This document shows, piece by piece, positions 1 through 6,240 of a stretch of DNA of 7,864 nt (its first letter is position 1; the number at the start of each line of letters is the position of its first letter). The stretch lies in contig CAMCNE010000103.1 in the NCBI GenBank assembly GCA_945875935.1, positions 1-7,864 of the forward strand, written 5' to 3'. The position numbers were made by a program, and so were the translations under genes. The DNA comes from Bordetella parapertussis. GTDB taxonomy: Bacteria > Pseudomonadota > Gammaproteobacteria > Burkholderiales > Burkholderiaceae_C. Below the pieces are notes generated by a model that saw only the letters and a list, made by a program, of their open reading frames with translations, was not told the origin of the DNA and did not search any database.

Positions 1-172
1 CGCGCAGCTCCTGCTCGTGGGTGCGCTTGACGGCCAGATCGGCAAAGGTCATGGCGCCACCGGCCAGCATGGCCAGGATGGCCACGGTGATCAGCAGCTC
101 GATGAGGGTGAAGCCGCGCTCACGAGGCGCGTGAGCGCGCCCCCATGGAAGAGCAGCACACGCGAGGTTCAC
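1..172 (-). CDS. Prepilin-type pseudopilin, 5' part only (runs off left edge)
   Basis: Only the first 57 codons are present. Read from GTG 172, the product has a 20-residue leader ending RERG, then the prepilin peptidase site followed by FTLIELL with the conserved Glu at mature position 5 and a hydrophobic helix rich in Ala/Leu/Ile. After it comes AVKRTHEQELR, a charged helix start typical of GspG/GspH-like subunits. GTG is the only usable start in this frame between the secretin stop and the cleavage site; the nearby ATG at 136-138 is in another frame and meets a stop within nine codons. The GTG overlaps the secretin TGA as GTGA, so translation is probably coupled. It is a second pseudopilin of the same machine. 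Whether it is a minor (H/I/J type) or another GspG-like subunit cannot be told without the C-terminal part. It is too short at the edge to appear as a full open frame. Confidence 0.85.
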   Translation of the reverse strand, partial: MNLACAALPWGRAHAPRERGFTLIELLITVAILAMLAGGAMTFADLAVKRTHEQELR

Positions 173-2109
173 TGGGCGAACTCGGGATCTGGCTCGGACT
201 CGGACTCAGGCTGTGATGAACCACCCTGACCGCGCGGCGGCGATCCAGTCATCTTGCCGCCGCTTCGCAGGCTCAGCCGCGGTGCGCCCACGCTCTTTTC
301 GGTGCCGCCGGCCATTTCGCTGCGCGAGGCGGCCGATGGATCGAGGTTGCGAACGATGCGCGGGGTGATCAGCAGCACGATTTCGGTCTTGTTGCGGTCG
401 CTGCTTTCGCTGGAGAACAGCCGGCCGACCACCGGCAGGTCAATCAGCCACGGCAGCCCGACAGCGGCCTTGCGGTCTTCGTCACTGATCAGGCCGGCCA
501 GCGCCTGGGTTTCGCCGTCTTTCAGGCGCAGTTCGGTCACGGCATTGCGCGAGCCGATCTGGTAGGTGAGCGTGCCCGAGCGGCTGCGCACTTCCTTGAC
601 GATGTTGCTGACCTCAAGCGCCACCTTGACGCCAACCTCGCCGTTGAGAAACACATTGGGCTCGACGTCGAGCTTCAGGCCCACATCAAGATAGCTCACC
701 GACTCAGAGGTGCCCACATTGGCCGTTTGCGTGCTGGTGATGACCGGCACGCGGTCGCCGATCATGATCTTGGCCTTCTCGCGGTTTTTCACGCGGATGC
801 GCGGGTTGGCCAGGATGTTGGTGTCGCCGTTCTGCGCACGGATGTTGATCGACGGGTTGTCCACCCCGATGTTGCTGCTGTTGGTGTTGAGCAGCTTTTC
901 GAGCGTGAGCTGCGTCGAGGTGAGCGTGTTGTTCACGACCGTCGTGGCGCCCGTGGCTGTAGAGACCACGGTGTCAGGGTTTTGCACGATGTTGAGCACG
1001 GTGAACTTGCCGGGCGGATCGACACCGAGCTCCATCAAGCGCGATCGTTTGACCTCGAGCACCTCGACGTCCAGCACCACTTCGGGTTCGGCCAGGTCCT
1101 GCGCGGCGATGAGCTTTTCGGCCAGGTGGATGGCGTTGGCCGTGTCGCGCATGGTGATGGTGTTGAGCTTCTCGTCGGCGTGCATGTCCTTGGTCTTGAG
1201 CACCGTCTTGAGCATGAGGGCGATGTTCTTGGCCTCGGCGTTGGCCAGGTAGAAGGTTTTGACGCTGAGCTCGAGGTAGTCCTTTTGCTTGTCGGGCGTG
1301 TTGGGGTAGACCAGCACCGTGTTGTCGTTGAGCGTCTTGCGCTCGAGCTGGTTGGTGATGGTGAGCACACCGATCACGTCTTCGACGCTCAGGTTGGAAA
1401 TTGACAGCGTGACCTTGATGTCGGGCTTGACATCGCGGTCGAAGACGAAATTGATGCCGGTGCTGCGCGACAGCGCGTCGAACACCGCCTTCAGGTTGGC
1501 GTCACGAAAGTCGAGCGTCACGGGCTTGCGCAGCTTGGCTTTCAGGGCCGGCGTCTCGGAATCGGGCAGCAGCTTGGCCGCCGCGAGCTGGTCGTCGAGC
1601 TGGCGTTTGAGCAGCTGGGCACGGGTGTTGGCGGGGTTTTCTGCGAGCACCTGGCGCAAGAGTTGTCCCGCGTCATCGCGACGCCCCTGGGCCAGGGCCA
1701 GCTCTGCCTGTTCCAAACGTTGCTGCTGACGGCGCAGCAGCGCAACGGCGTCGATGCCGGTGCGCGCGCGGTTGTTGGCCGGGTCGAGCGCGAGCGCGCG
1801 CTGGTAGCTGGCCTCGGCGTCGTCGAGTTGATAGGCATCGCGCGCGGCGTCGGCCTCTTTGATGTATTTGCGGGTCAGGGCTTCGCGCTGACGAACCGCC
1901 AGCACGCGGTACTCGGTGTTGTCGGGCTCGAGCGTCAGGGCCTTGTCGATTTGCGCCAGCCCGGCTTCGGACTGTCCCTGGTCGATCAGCTTCTGACCGC
2001 TGCGCACCAGATCGCTGCCCGGCGCGCAAGCCGCCAGCAACAAGGTGATGGCAAGCCAGCAGGCCGTGGCGGCCCGGGACAAGGTGCGTGAATCGCGGCG
2101 GGTGGTCAT
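169..2109 (-). CDS. Lipoprotein TPR-secretin fusion (GspD/PilQ family outer-membrane channel)
   Basis: Encodes a 646-residue secretin that forms the outer-membrane gate. Seen in order: a signal peptide with lipobox LAAC (Cys28); three TPR-like repeats at about 33-65, 80-113 and 131-162, with consensus Ala and Pro (A57/P62, A105/P110, A147/P159); an STN-type N0 domain (about 195-270); one N1-type domain (about 281-340); and the C-domain (about 342-588) with VPVITST (454-460), LPWLIDLPVVGRLF (552-565) and EIVLLITPRIV (576-586). A hydrophilic Ser/Gly/Glu/Pro tail follows (about 590-646). There is no AMIN domain as in PilQ and no N2/N3 as in GspD. The lipid anchor and TPR resemble a PilF/PilW-type pilotin joined to the channel, suggesting self-piloting. 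The start overlaps the previous stop (ATGA), with GGGAA 6 bases upstream. The next gene overlaps its stop as GTGA. The secretin identity is secure; closeness to GspD, PilQ or MshL is open, so no symbol is given. Confidence 0.95.
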   Translation of the reverse strand: MTTRRDSRTLSRAATACWLAITLLLAACAPGSDLVRSGQKLIDQGQSEAGLAQIDKALTLEPDNTEYRVLAVRQREALTRKYIKEADAARDAYQLDDAEASYQRALALDPANNRARTGIDAVALLRRQQQRLEQAELALAQGRRDDAGQLLRQVLAENPANTRAQLLKRQLDDQLAAAKLLPDSETPALKAKLRKPVTLDFRDANLKAVFDALSRSTGINFVFDRDVKPDIKVTLSISNLSVEDVIGVLTITNQLERKTLNDNTVLVYPNTPDKQKDYLELSVKTFYLANAEAKNIALMLKTVLKTKDMHADEKLNTITMRDTANAIHLAEKLIAAQDLAEPEVVLDVEVLEVKRSRLMELGVDPPGKFTVLNIVQNPDTVVSTATGATTVVNNTLTSTQLTLEKLLNTNSSNIGVDNPSINIRAQNGDTNILANPRIRVKNREKAKIMIGDRVPVITSTQTANVGTSESVSYLDVGLKLDVEPNVFLNGEVGVKVALEVSNIVKEVRSRSGTLTYQIGSRNAVTELRLKDGETQALAGLISDEDRKAAVGLPWLIDLPVVGRLFSSESSDRNKTEIVLLITPRIVRNLDPSAASRSEMAGGTEKSVGAPRLSLRSGGKMTGSPPRGQGGSSQPESESEPDPEFAQ

Positions 2110-2666
2110 GGTGTGTTCCCGAGTCGCACCACCTGGGATTGCTTGAGGGGAAGGAAGGTGAGATTCATCTGTTCGCCTGTCATGTGGTCGACGCGGTACA
2201 CCGAATCGACGGTGTCGCCGGCCTTGATCGAGAGCACGCGGTTGCCCTGCATGAAAAACGCGGTGAGCACACCGTCTTCAAGCAACTTGCCCATGTATTC
2301 ATACGGAAACGGCGGCGCCACTGGAGCAGGTGCTGCCTCTGGCGGCGGCGCGGGTGGCGGCGGCGGCGCCCAACTGGTGGCGTTGAACAGCCCCGGCGGT
2401 GGTGGTTGATCGACGCTGTCGGTGTCTTGCAGCGCGTGCTGACGGTCGTCGAGCCGGTCCAGCCGCAGCGAGGCGCTGGCTGCGGCGGCCTTGCCCGACG
2501 TGCGCGAGCCGGACGGCGCGGTTGCGCGCTTGGCTGGCGCAGGCACGACCACGTCTGCATCGCCGTCATCGCCCGACAGCGCGATGACGCGTTCGCCAAT
2601 CAGCGCACCGCCGATCAAAACGATCGCGATGGAGATGCGCTTGCGCATGGGGGTCATGGCGGCCAT
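2106..2666 (-). CDS. PilP/GspC-like protein with proline-rich linker
   Basis: Encodes 186 residues: a basic N-terminus, one membrane helix or uncleaved anchor (about 11-24), a Ser/Ala/Asp-rich disordered stretch (about 31-87), a proline-rich linker with PPPP (88-91) and a second run of ten residues, PPPPPAPPPE (101-110), then a compact beta domain (about 119-183). The domain pattern FPYEYMGKLLEDG, GNRVLSIKAGDTV, YRVD and FLPL matches the homology-region fold of PilP and GspC. In those families this domain contacts the secretin N0 domain from the periplasm. There is no PDZ domain or second coiled coil as in many GspC, and no visible lipobox as in PilP, so it is an intermediate form. Alternative in-frame ATGs lie at 2657 and 2648; no candidate has a good Shine-Dalgarno site. 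The stop overlaps the secretin start as ATGA. The family role is an inference from fold pattern and position. Confidence 0.85.
   Translation of the reverse strand: MAAMTPMRKRISIAIVLIGGALIGERVIALSGDDGDADVVVPAPAKRATAPSGSRTSGKAAAASASLRLDRLDDRQHALQDTDSVDQPPPPGLFNATSWAPPPPPAPPPEAAPAPVAPPFPYEYMGKLLEDGVLTAFFMQGNRVLSIKAGDTVDSVYRVDHMTGEQMNLTFLPLKQSQVVRLGNTP
2116..2120 (-). promoter_or_regulatory. Ribosome binding site of the secretin gene
   Basis: GGGAA on the minus strand lies 6 bases before ATG 2109, inside the end of the PilP/GspC-like gene. Moderate match to the Shine-Dalgarno consensus; it agrees with the overlapping start. Confidence 0.55.
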
Positions 2667-2671
2667 GGTTT

Positions 2672-3271
2672 TCAGCGCACCGGTCGGCTGGACGGCGCAG
2701 CCGCCACCACGCGCGGCAGCGGCTGCGGCTTGGCCACGAACAGCACAAAGCGCAACTGGGCCTCGAGCACCGGTGATTTGGCGTCGCTGCGGCGCACGTT
2801 GAGCTCTTCCATGGCCAGGCCGGGAAGCTCGCGCATGGCTTCGCGGATGAAGCCGCGCAGCGCACGGTAGTCGGCCTTGACCGGCAGCACGATGGAATAG
2901 CGCGCGAGCAGCCCCGAAGGCTCGATGCTGAACTTGAGCTCGGCCTGATTGAGTTGCACGCCTTGGCGCTTGGCGGCCGCGTTCAGCGCGCCCACCGCGC
3001 CTGCCATCTCGGCTTCAGACGGAAAGCGCTGCAAAAACACGGCCAGCTGCTGCGCCGGCGTGGTCTGCACCGGCGCGGGATGGGCCGAGTTGGCGGCAAT
3101 GCGCTGCTCGAGCGCGGTGTTGTCTTCGAGCAGCCGGTGGGTCTCGGCGCGCTGCGGCGCGATGCCGCCCAGCACCATGGTCACGCACACCACCAGCAGC
3201 GCCACCGCCACCCAACCCGGCAGGCCGGCACCGCGCCACAGGCGGCTGAGGTTCCAGAGATGGCGCTTCAT
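2672..3271 (-). CDS. PilO/GspM-like single-pass inner-membrane assembly protein
   Basis: Encodes 199 residues: a basic N-terminus (about 1-14), one membrane helix (about 19-37), a charged helical segment likely to be coiled coil (about 42-62), a Pro/Thr linker (64-72) and a periplasmic alpha/beta domain (about 75-181) ending in a Pro/Arg-rich tail. This is the layout of PilO and GspM, which pair with PilN/GspL and set the spacing between the platform and the secretin. Position between the PilN-like and PilP-like genes supports it; sequence identity to canonical PilO is not obvious by eye. The start is ATG 3271, overlapping the previous stop as ATGA and preceded by GGAGG at an 8-base spacing. 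A start 15 bases upstream (3286) is unlikely because that ATG overlaps the Shine-Dalgarno bases themselves. There is a 5-base gap to the next gene. Confidence 0.85.
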   Translation of the reverse strand: MKRHLWNLSRLWRGAGLPGWVAVALLVVCVTMVLGGIAPQRAETHRLLEDNTALEQRIAANSAHPAPVQTTPAQQLAVFLQRFPSEAEMAGAVGALNAAAKRQGVQLNQAELKFSIEPSGLLARYSIVLPVKADYRALRGFIREAMRELPGLAMEELNVRRSDAKSPVLEAQLRFVLFVAKPQPLPRVVAAAPSSRPVR

Positions 3272-3807
3272 GGCACGGGCCTCCACACGGCCGCCAGGGT
3301 GAACGACAGCACCGGCTGGCCATCGCGCACCACGGTGTTGTAGCCCTGGAGGTGCACTTCGCCGAGCAGCGACTGCGCGCCCATGCGGTCGACATAGGCC
3401 AGCAACTCGTTGAGGTCACGTGCTTCACCGGTCAGGCGCAAGGTGCGGTCGCGCGCATTGGGCGTGAGCGCCAGTGCGCCCAGGCCACCGGGATCGGCGT
3501 CTTCAATGGCGTCGAACAGCCGCTCCCAGGGCACCACGAGTTCTTCGATGACGAGGTTGGCGCGCTGGATGTCGGCCGTGGTCTGCGCATCGGCGGGCGG
3601 CACCGTGCGCGGGCCGCTCGCGCGCAGCCGCTCACGAAGCAGATCGTGGCGAGCCTGCGTGGCTTCGAGCCGCTCGGACACGACAGACTGCAATTGGCCC
3701 AGCACCACCACGCACGCCACCATCAGCGCCAGCGCGGCCCAGCACCAGCGGCGCCAGCGGTACACCGGCGGCGCCACGAAATCGAGGTGCAGCGGCGGCG
3801 CGCTCAT
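3268..3807 (-). CDS. PilN-like single-pass inner-membrane assembly protein
   Basis: Encodes 179 residues with PilN topology: a short cytoplasmic N-terminus, one membrane helix at about 22-38, a probable coiled coil (about 41-63), then a periplasmic alpha/beta domain. The motif PWERLFDAIE (93-102), the strand and LTGEARDLNELLAYVD stretch (125-140) and the closing PVLSFTLAAVW (165-175) follow the PilN/GspL ferredoxin-like fold pattern. In type IV pili PilN binds PilM through its N-terminus and pairs with PilO. The usual INLLP-like docking peptide is absent; LHLDFVAPP (6-14) lies in its place. The start is the ATG that overlaps the preceding stop (ATGA), with AGGAAG 7 bases upstream. An open frame continues further upstream, but only as a shadow inside the previous gene. 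The stop overlaps the next start as ATGA. Confidence 0.85.
   Translation of the reverse strand: MSAPPLHLDFVAPPVYRWRRWCWAALALMVACVVVLGQLQSVVSERLEATQARHDLLRERLRASGPRTVPPADAQTTADIQRANLVIEELVVPWERLFDAIEDADPGGLGALALTPNARDRTLRLTGEARDLNELLAYVDRMGAQSLLGEVHLQGYNTVVRDGQPVLSFTLAAVWRPVP
3280..3284 (-). promoter_or_regulatory. Strong ribosome binding site deciding the PilO-like start
   Basis: A perfect GGAGG on the minus strand lies 8 bases before ATG 3271. It is the best Shine-Dalgarno site I see in the window and overlaps the competing ATG at 3286, so it argues for the shorter protein. It may also let this gene initiate independently of coupling. Confidence 0.8.
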
Positions 3808-4565
3808 GCGGCTTCTTCCTCGTCCAGCGGCATGTCTGACGGGCCTGGCATGGCGATGAACTGCCAGTGCGAATTGGCGCGCCATGCATAGGCCTTGGTC
3901 TGGGCCATGCCACCCGGTGTGCACACCACGTAAACCGCACAGCGCGGCTGCTCGATGCCCAGGGTGAACCACTCGCGATCGAGCAGGCGCACCAGATCGC
4001 CGTCGCCCGTGGGCACACGCCGCACATGCAGCGGCTCGCCTGAGTTCATCAGCAGCGCGGTCGTCCACCGGCCTTCGATGCACACGAACCAGAACCATCC
4101 CGGCTCGATGTCATCGCACACGCGGTTGTAGGCGTGCATGAGCGAAGGCTGCACGCTGGCCAGCTTGAGCCCGCGCGACTGCGCGAGCGCGGCCAGACGG
4201 TCGATCAAGCTGGCATCGAGCGCGCAGGCCAGTGACGCACAACCGTAGCGCGGGGCGTGTTCGCGCACCAGCCAGCCCATGGCGATGTCGCCATAGGCCT
4301 CGCGAAACGACTGCTCGGCCAGCAACTGGCGCTGCGCTGGAGCGGCGAGCTCATCGATCCAGGGCACGATGCGGTAGCGAACGCCCTCGCCTGCCACCAC
4401 GCATTCGAGCTGCGTGCCGCGCCGCAGTTGGCGGCCGTCAAGGTCGGCTTCGAGCGCGGCGATCAGGGTGTCGATCGGCGATGAGTCGGCCCCGTGCAGC
4501 GTGGCTGCATCGCCCACGCGAAGGCTGAGCCGATCAGGCGACCAGCGTGACACGGTTGATCTCAT
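3804..4565 (-). CDS. PilM/GspL-cytoplasmic-domain-like protein (divergent)
   Basis: Encodes up to 253 residues with no signal peptide or membrane segment, so it is probably cytoplasmic. It sits where pilM sits in pilMNOPQ clusters, directly before a PilN-like gene. The inference is a PilM- or GspL-type actin-like adaptor between GspE and the inner-membrane proteins. The sequence fits only loosely: PWIDEL (68-73) and the strand pair around FVCIEGRWTTALL followed by GEPLHVRRVP resemble the second actin-like subdomain, but the glycine-rich ATP loops are not recognisable. It is clearly shorter than usual PilM (about 350) or GspL (about 400). Start uncertain: this ATG gives a 32-base overlap with gspE and has no Shine-Dalgarno site. 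The in-frame GTG at 4553 (20-base overlap) has GAGA 6 bases upstream and may be the real start. The stop overlaps the next start as ATGA. The gene is certain; the family call is mainly contextual. Confidence 0.8.
   Translation of the reverse strand: MRSTVSRWSPDRLSLRVGDAATLHGADSSPIDTLIAALEADLDGRQLRRGTQLECVVAGEGVRYRIVPWIDELAAPAQRQLLAEQSFREAYGDIAMGWLVREHAPRYGCASLACALDASLIDRLAALAQSRGLKLASVQPSLMHAYNRVCDDIEPGWFWFVCIEGRWTTALLMNSGEPLHVRRVPTGDGDLVRLLDREWFTLGIEQPRCAVYVVCTPGGMAQTKAYAWRANSHWQFIAMPGPSDMPLDEEEAA
3815..3820 (-). promoter_or_regulatory. Ribosome binding site of the PilN-like gene
   Basis: AGGAAG on the minus strand, inside the 3' end of the PilM-like gene, lies 7 bases before the ATG at 3807. 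It supports that start over the longer open frame. Confidence 0.7.
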
Positions 4566-6240
4566 CGAGTGTGGTCAGGCCGTCGAGGAACAGCTCGACC
4601 GCCGCATCGCGCAAGAAGCGCGTGCCGTTGCGCCGCGCGGCTTCCTTGATCTGGCGAACCGGAGCGCGCGCCACGATCAGCTCGCGCAGCGCGTCATCGA
4701 GCATGAGCAGCTCGCCCACGGCCTTGCGGCCCTTGAAGCCGGTGCCGCGGCACTTGCCGCAGCCGTGGCTGGCGCGCAGCACGCGGCCTTCGACGCGGGC
4801 CGGATCGATCAGCGATTCCCGCAGCGCGGCTTCGGTGACCGAGACGATGTCGCTGCAATGCACGCAGTTCACGCGCACCAGCCGCTGCGCCAGCACGCCG
4901 GTGAGCGCCGAGACGAAGCTGTACGGATCGACATCCATGTGGGTGAAGCGGCCGATCACGTCGAACACGTTGTTGGCGTGCACGGTGGACAGCACCAGGT
5001 GGCCGGTGAGCGCGGCCTGGATGGCGATCTGGGCGGTCTCGGGGTCGCGGATCTCGCCGACCATGATGCGGTCGGGGTCGTGGCGCAAGATGGAACGCAG
5101 GCCGCGCGCGAAGGTGAGGCCCTTTTTCTCGTTGACCGGAATCTGCAGCACGCCGGGCAGCTGGTATTCGACCGGGTCTTCGATGGTGATGATCTTGTCG
5201 TGGCCGTGGTTGATCTCGGAGATGGCCGCGTACAGCGTGGTGGTCTTGCCGCTGCCGGTGGGGCCGGTGACCAGCAGCAATCCGTAGGGGTCACGCGACA
5301 TGCGCCGAAAGGTCACCAACGTGGCCTCATCGAAGCCCAGCACGTCAAGCCGCAGACCTGAGACCTGATCGGCCAATGAGCGCTTGTCGAGCACCCGCAC
5401 GACAGCGTCTTCGCCGTGGATGCTGGGCATGATGGACACGCGAAAGTCGATCTCGCGACCGAGCGCGCGCACCCGAAAGCGGCCGTCTTGCGGCACGCGG
5501 CGCTCGGCGATGTCGAGCTCGGACATCACCTTCAGGCGCGAAAGCACCTGCTCGGCAATCTCGCGGCCCTCGATGGAACCGACCTGCGTGAGCGTGCCGT
5601 CGAGGCGGTACTTGATGACCAGGCCGCTCAAGTGAGATTCGACGTGGATGTCGCTCACGCCGCTCTTGAGCGCGTCGTACAGCGTCGAGTGCACCAGCTT
5701 GACGACCACGCTGGTGCCTTCGCCGATGGAGCGGATCGACAGGTCTTCAAGATCCGTGGCGCCAGAGTCGGTCTGCCCTGCCGTGGGCATCGCGGTGTCG
5801 ATGGCGCGCATCGAGTCTTCGTGGCGCGCCAGCACCGCAGCGATGTCGTCGGCGCTGGCCAGACCCAGCTCGTGCGGCGCGCGCAGATGCTCCACAGCCC
5901 AGGCCTGCAGCGCGTCGTCGAAAGGATCGCCGGTGACCACGAAGATCACGCCCTCGTCGCGCAAGGCCAGGCAGGCACGGCGGGCGCACTCGGCGTAGTC
6001 GATCAGATCAAAAGCCGGAGCCAGGCTCGCGAGCGCGGCGTTGTCGAACACGCGGTGGTGCAGCAACTGGCCGAGCACGCGGGCCAGTGCATCGGCCGGC
6101 ACCGACAGCTGCTCTTCAAGCACCGAGGGCACGCTGCGCTGCTCGCTGGCCGCGCGCTGGCGGGCGGCGCGCACGACTTCGGGCGTGAGCAACCGCGTCG
6201 ACACCTCGTCTTGCACCGCCTGTTCGTTGAGCGCGTTCAT
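4534..6240 (-). CDS. gspE: GspE/PilB-type assembly ATPase
   Basis: Encodes a 568-residue hexameric secretion ATPase that powers pseudopilus assembly from the cytoplasm. Seen: an N-terminal domain (about 1-140), a linker, then the AAA-type core with Walker A GPTGSGKT (326-333), Asp box ITIEDPVEY (351-359), Walker B IMVGEIRD (392-399, Glu396) and His box TGHLVLSTVHAN (412-423). Two CxxC pairs (C459/C462 and C494/C497) form the tetracysteine zinc-binding element of GspE and PilB. The start chosen is the ATG that overlaps the gspF stop (ATGA). The frame stays open 37 codons further upstream, but that extension lies inside the gspF coding sequence and is Arg/Gly/Asp-rich out-of-frame translation. 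The N-terminal domain shows no clear RLGxxL-type repeats of c-di-GMP-binding MshEN domains, so c-di-GMP control is not supported. The extension form of the ATPase is present; no PilT-like retraction ATPase is in the window. Confidence 0.96.
   Translation of the reverse strand: MNALNEQAVQDEVSTRLLTPEVVRAARQRAASEQRSVPSVLEEQLSVPADALARVLGQLLHHRVFDNAALASLAPAFDLIDYAECARRACLALRDEGVIFVVTGDPFDDALQAWAVEHLRAPHELGLASADDIAAVLARHEDSMRAIDTAMPTAGQTDSGATDLEDLSIRSIGEGTSVVVKLVHSTLYDALKSGVSDIHVESHLSGLVIKYRLDGTLTQVGSIEGREIAEQVLSRLKVMSELDIAERRVPQDGRFRVRALGREIDFRVSIMPSIHGEDAVVRVLDKRSLADQVSGLRLDVLGFDEATLVTFRRMSRDPYGLLLVTGPTGSGKTTTLYAAISEINHGHDKIITIEDPVEYQLPGVLQIPVNEKKGLTFARGLRSILRHDPDRIMVGEIRDPETAQIAIQAALTGHLVLSTVHANNVFDVIGRFTHMDVDPYSFVSALTGVLAQRLVRVNCVHCSDIVSVTEAALRESLIDPARVEGRVLRASHGCGKCRGTGFKGRKAVGELLMLDDALRELIVARAPVRQIKEAARRNGTRFLRDAAVELFLDGLTTLDEINRVTLVA

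Noticed and set aside
727..1404. Plus-strand open frame (225 codons) opposite the secretin
   Set aside because: Val/Gly/Asp/His-rich antisense translation of a conserved secretin region; no family features.
3808..4098. 97-codon N-terminal extension of the PilN-like gene
   Set aside because: It overlaps the PilM-like gene in another frame. The downstream ATG has a Shine-Dalgarno site and puts the membrane helix at the usual place.
4414..5361. Plus-strand open frame (315 codons) opposite gspE and the PilM-like gene
   Set aside because: The composition is that of an antisense reading of the ATPase core; it spans the Walker motifs of a certain gene.
4841..6240. c-di-GMP control through an MshEN domain of the ATPase
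   Set aside because: The N-terminal region does not show the paired RLGxxL-type motifs needed for c-di-GMP binding.
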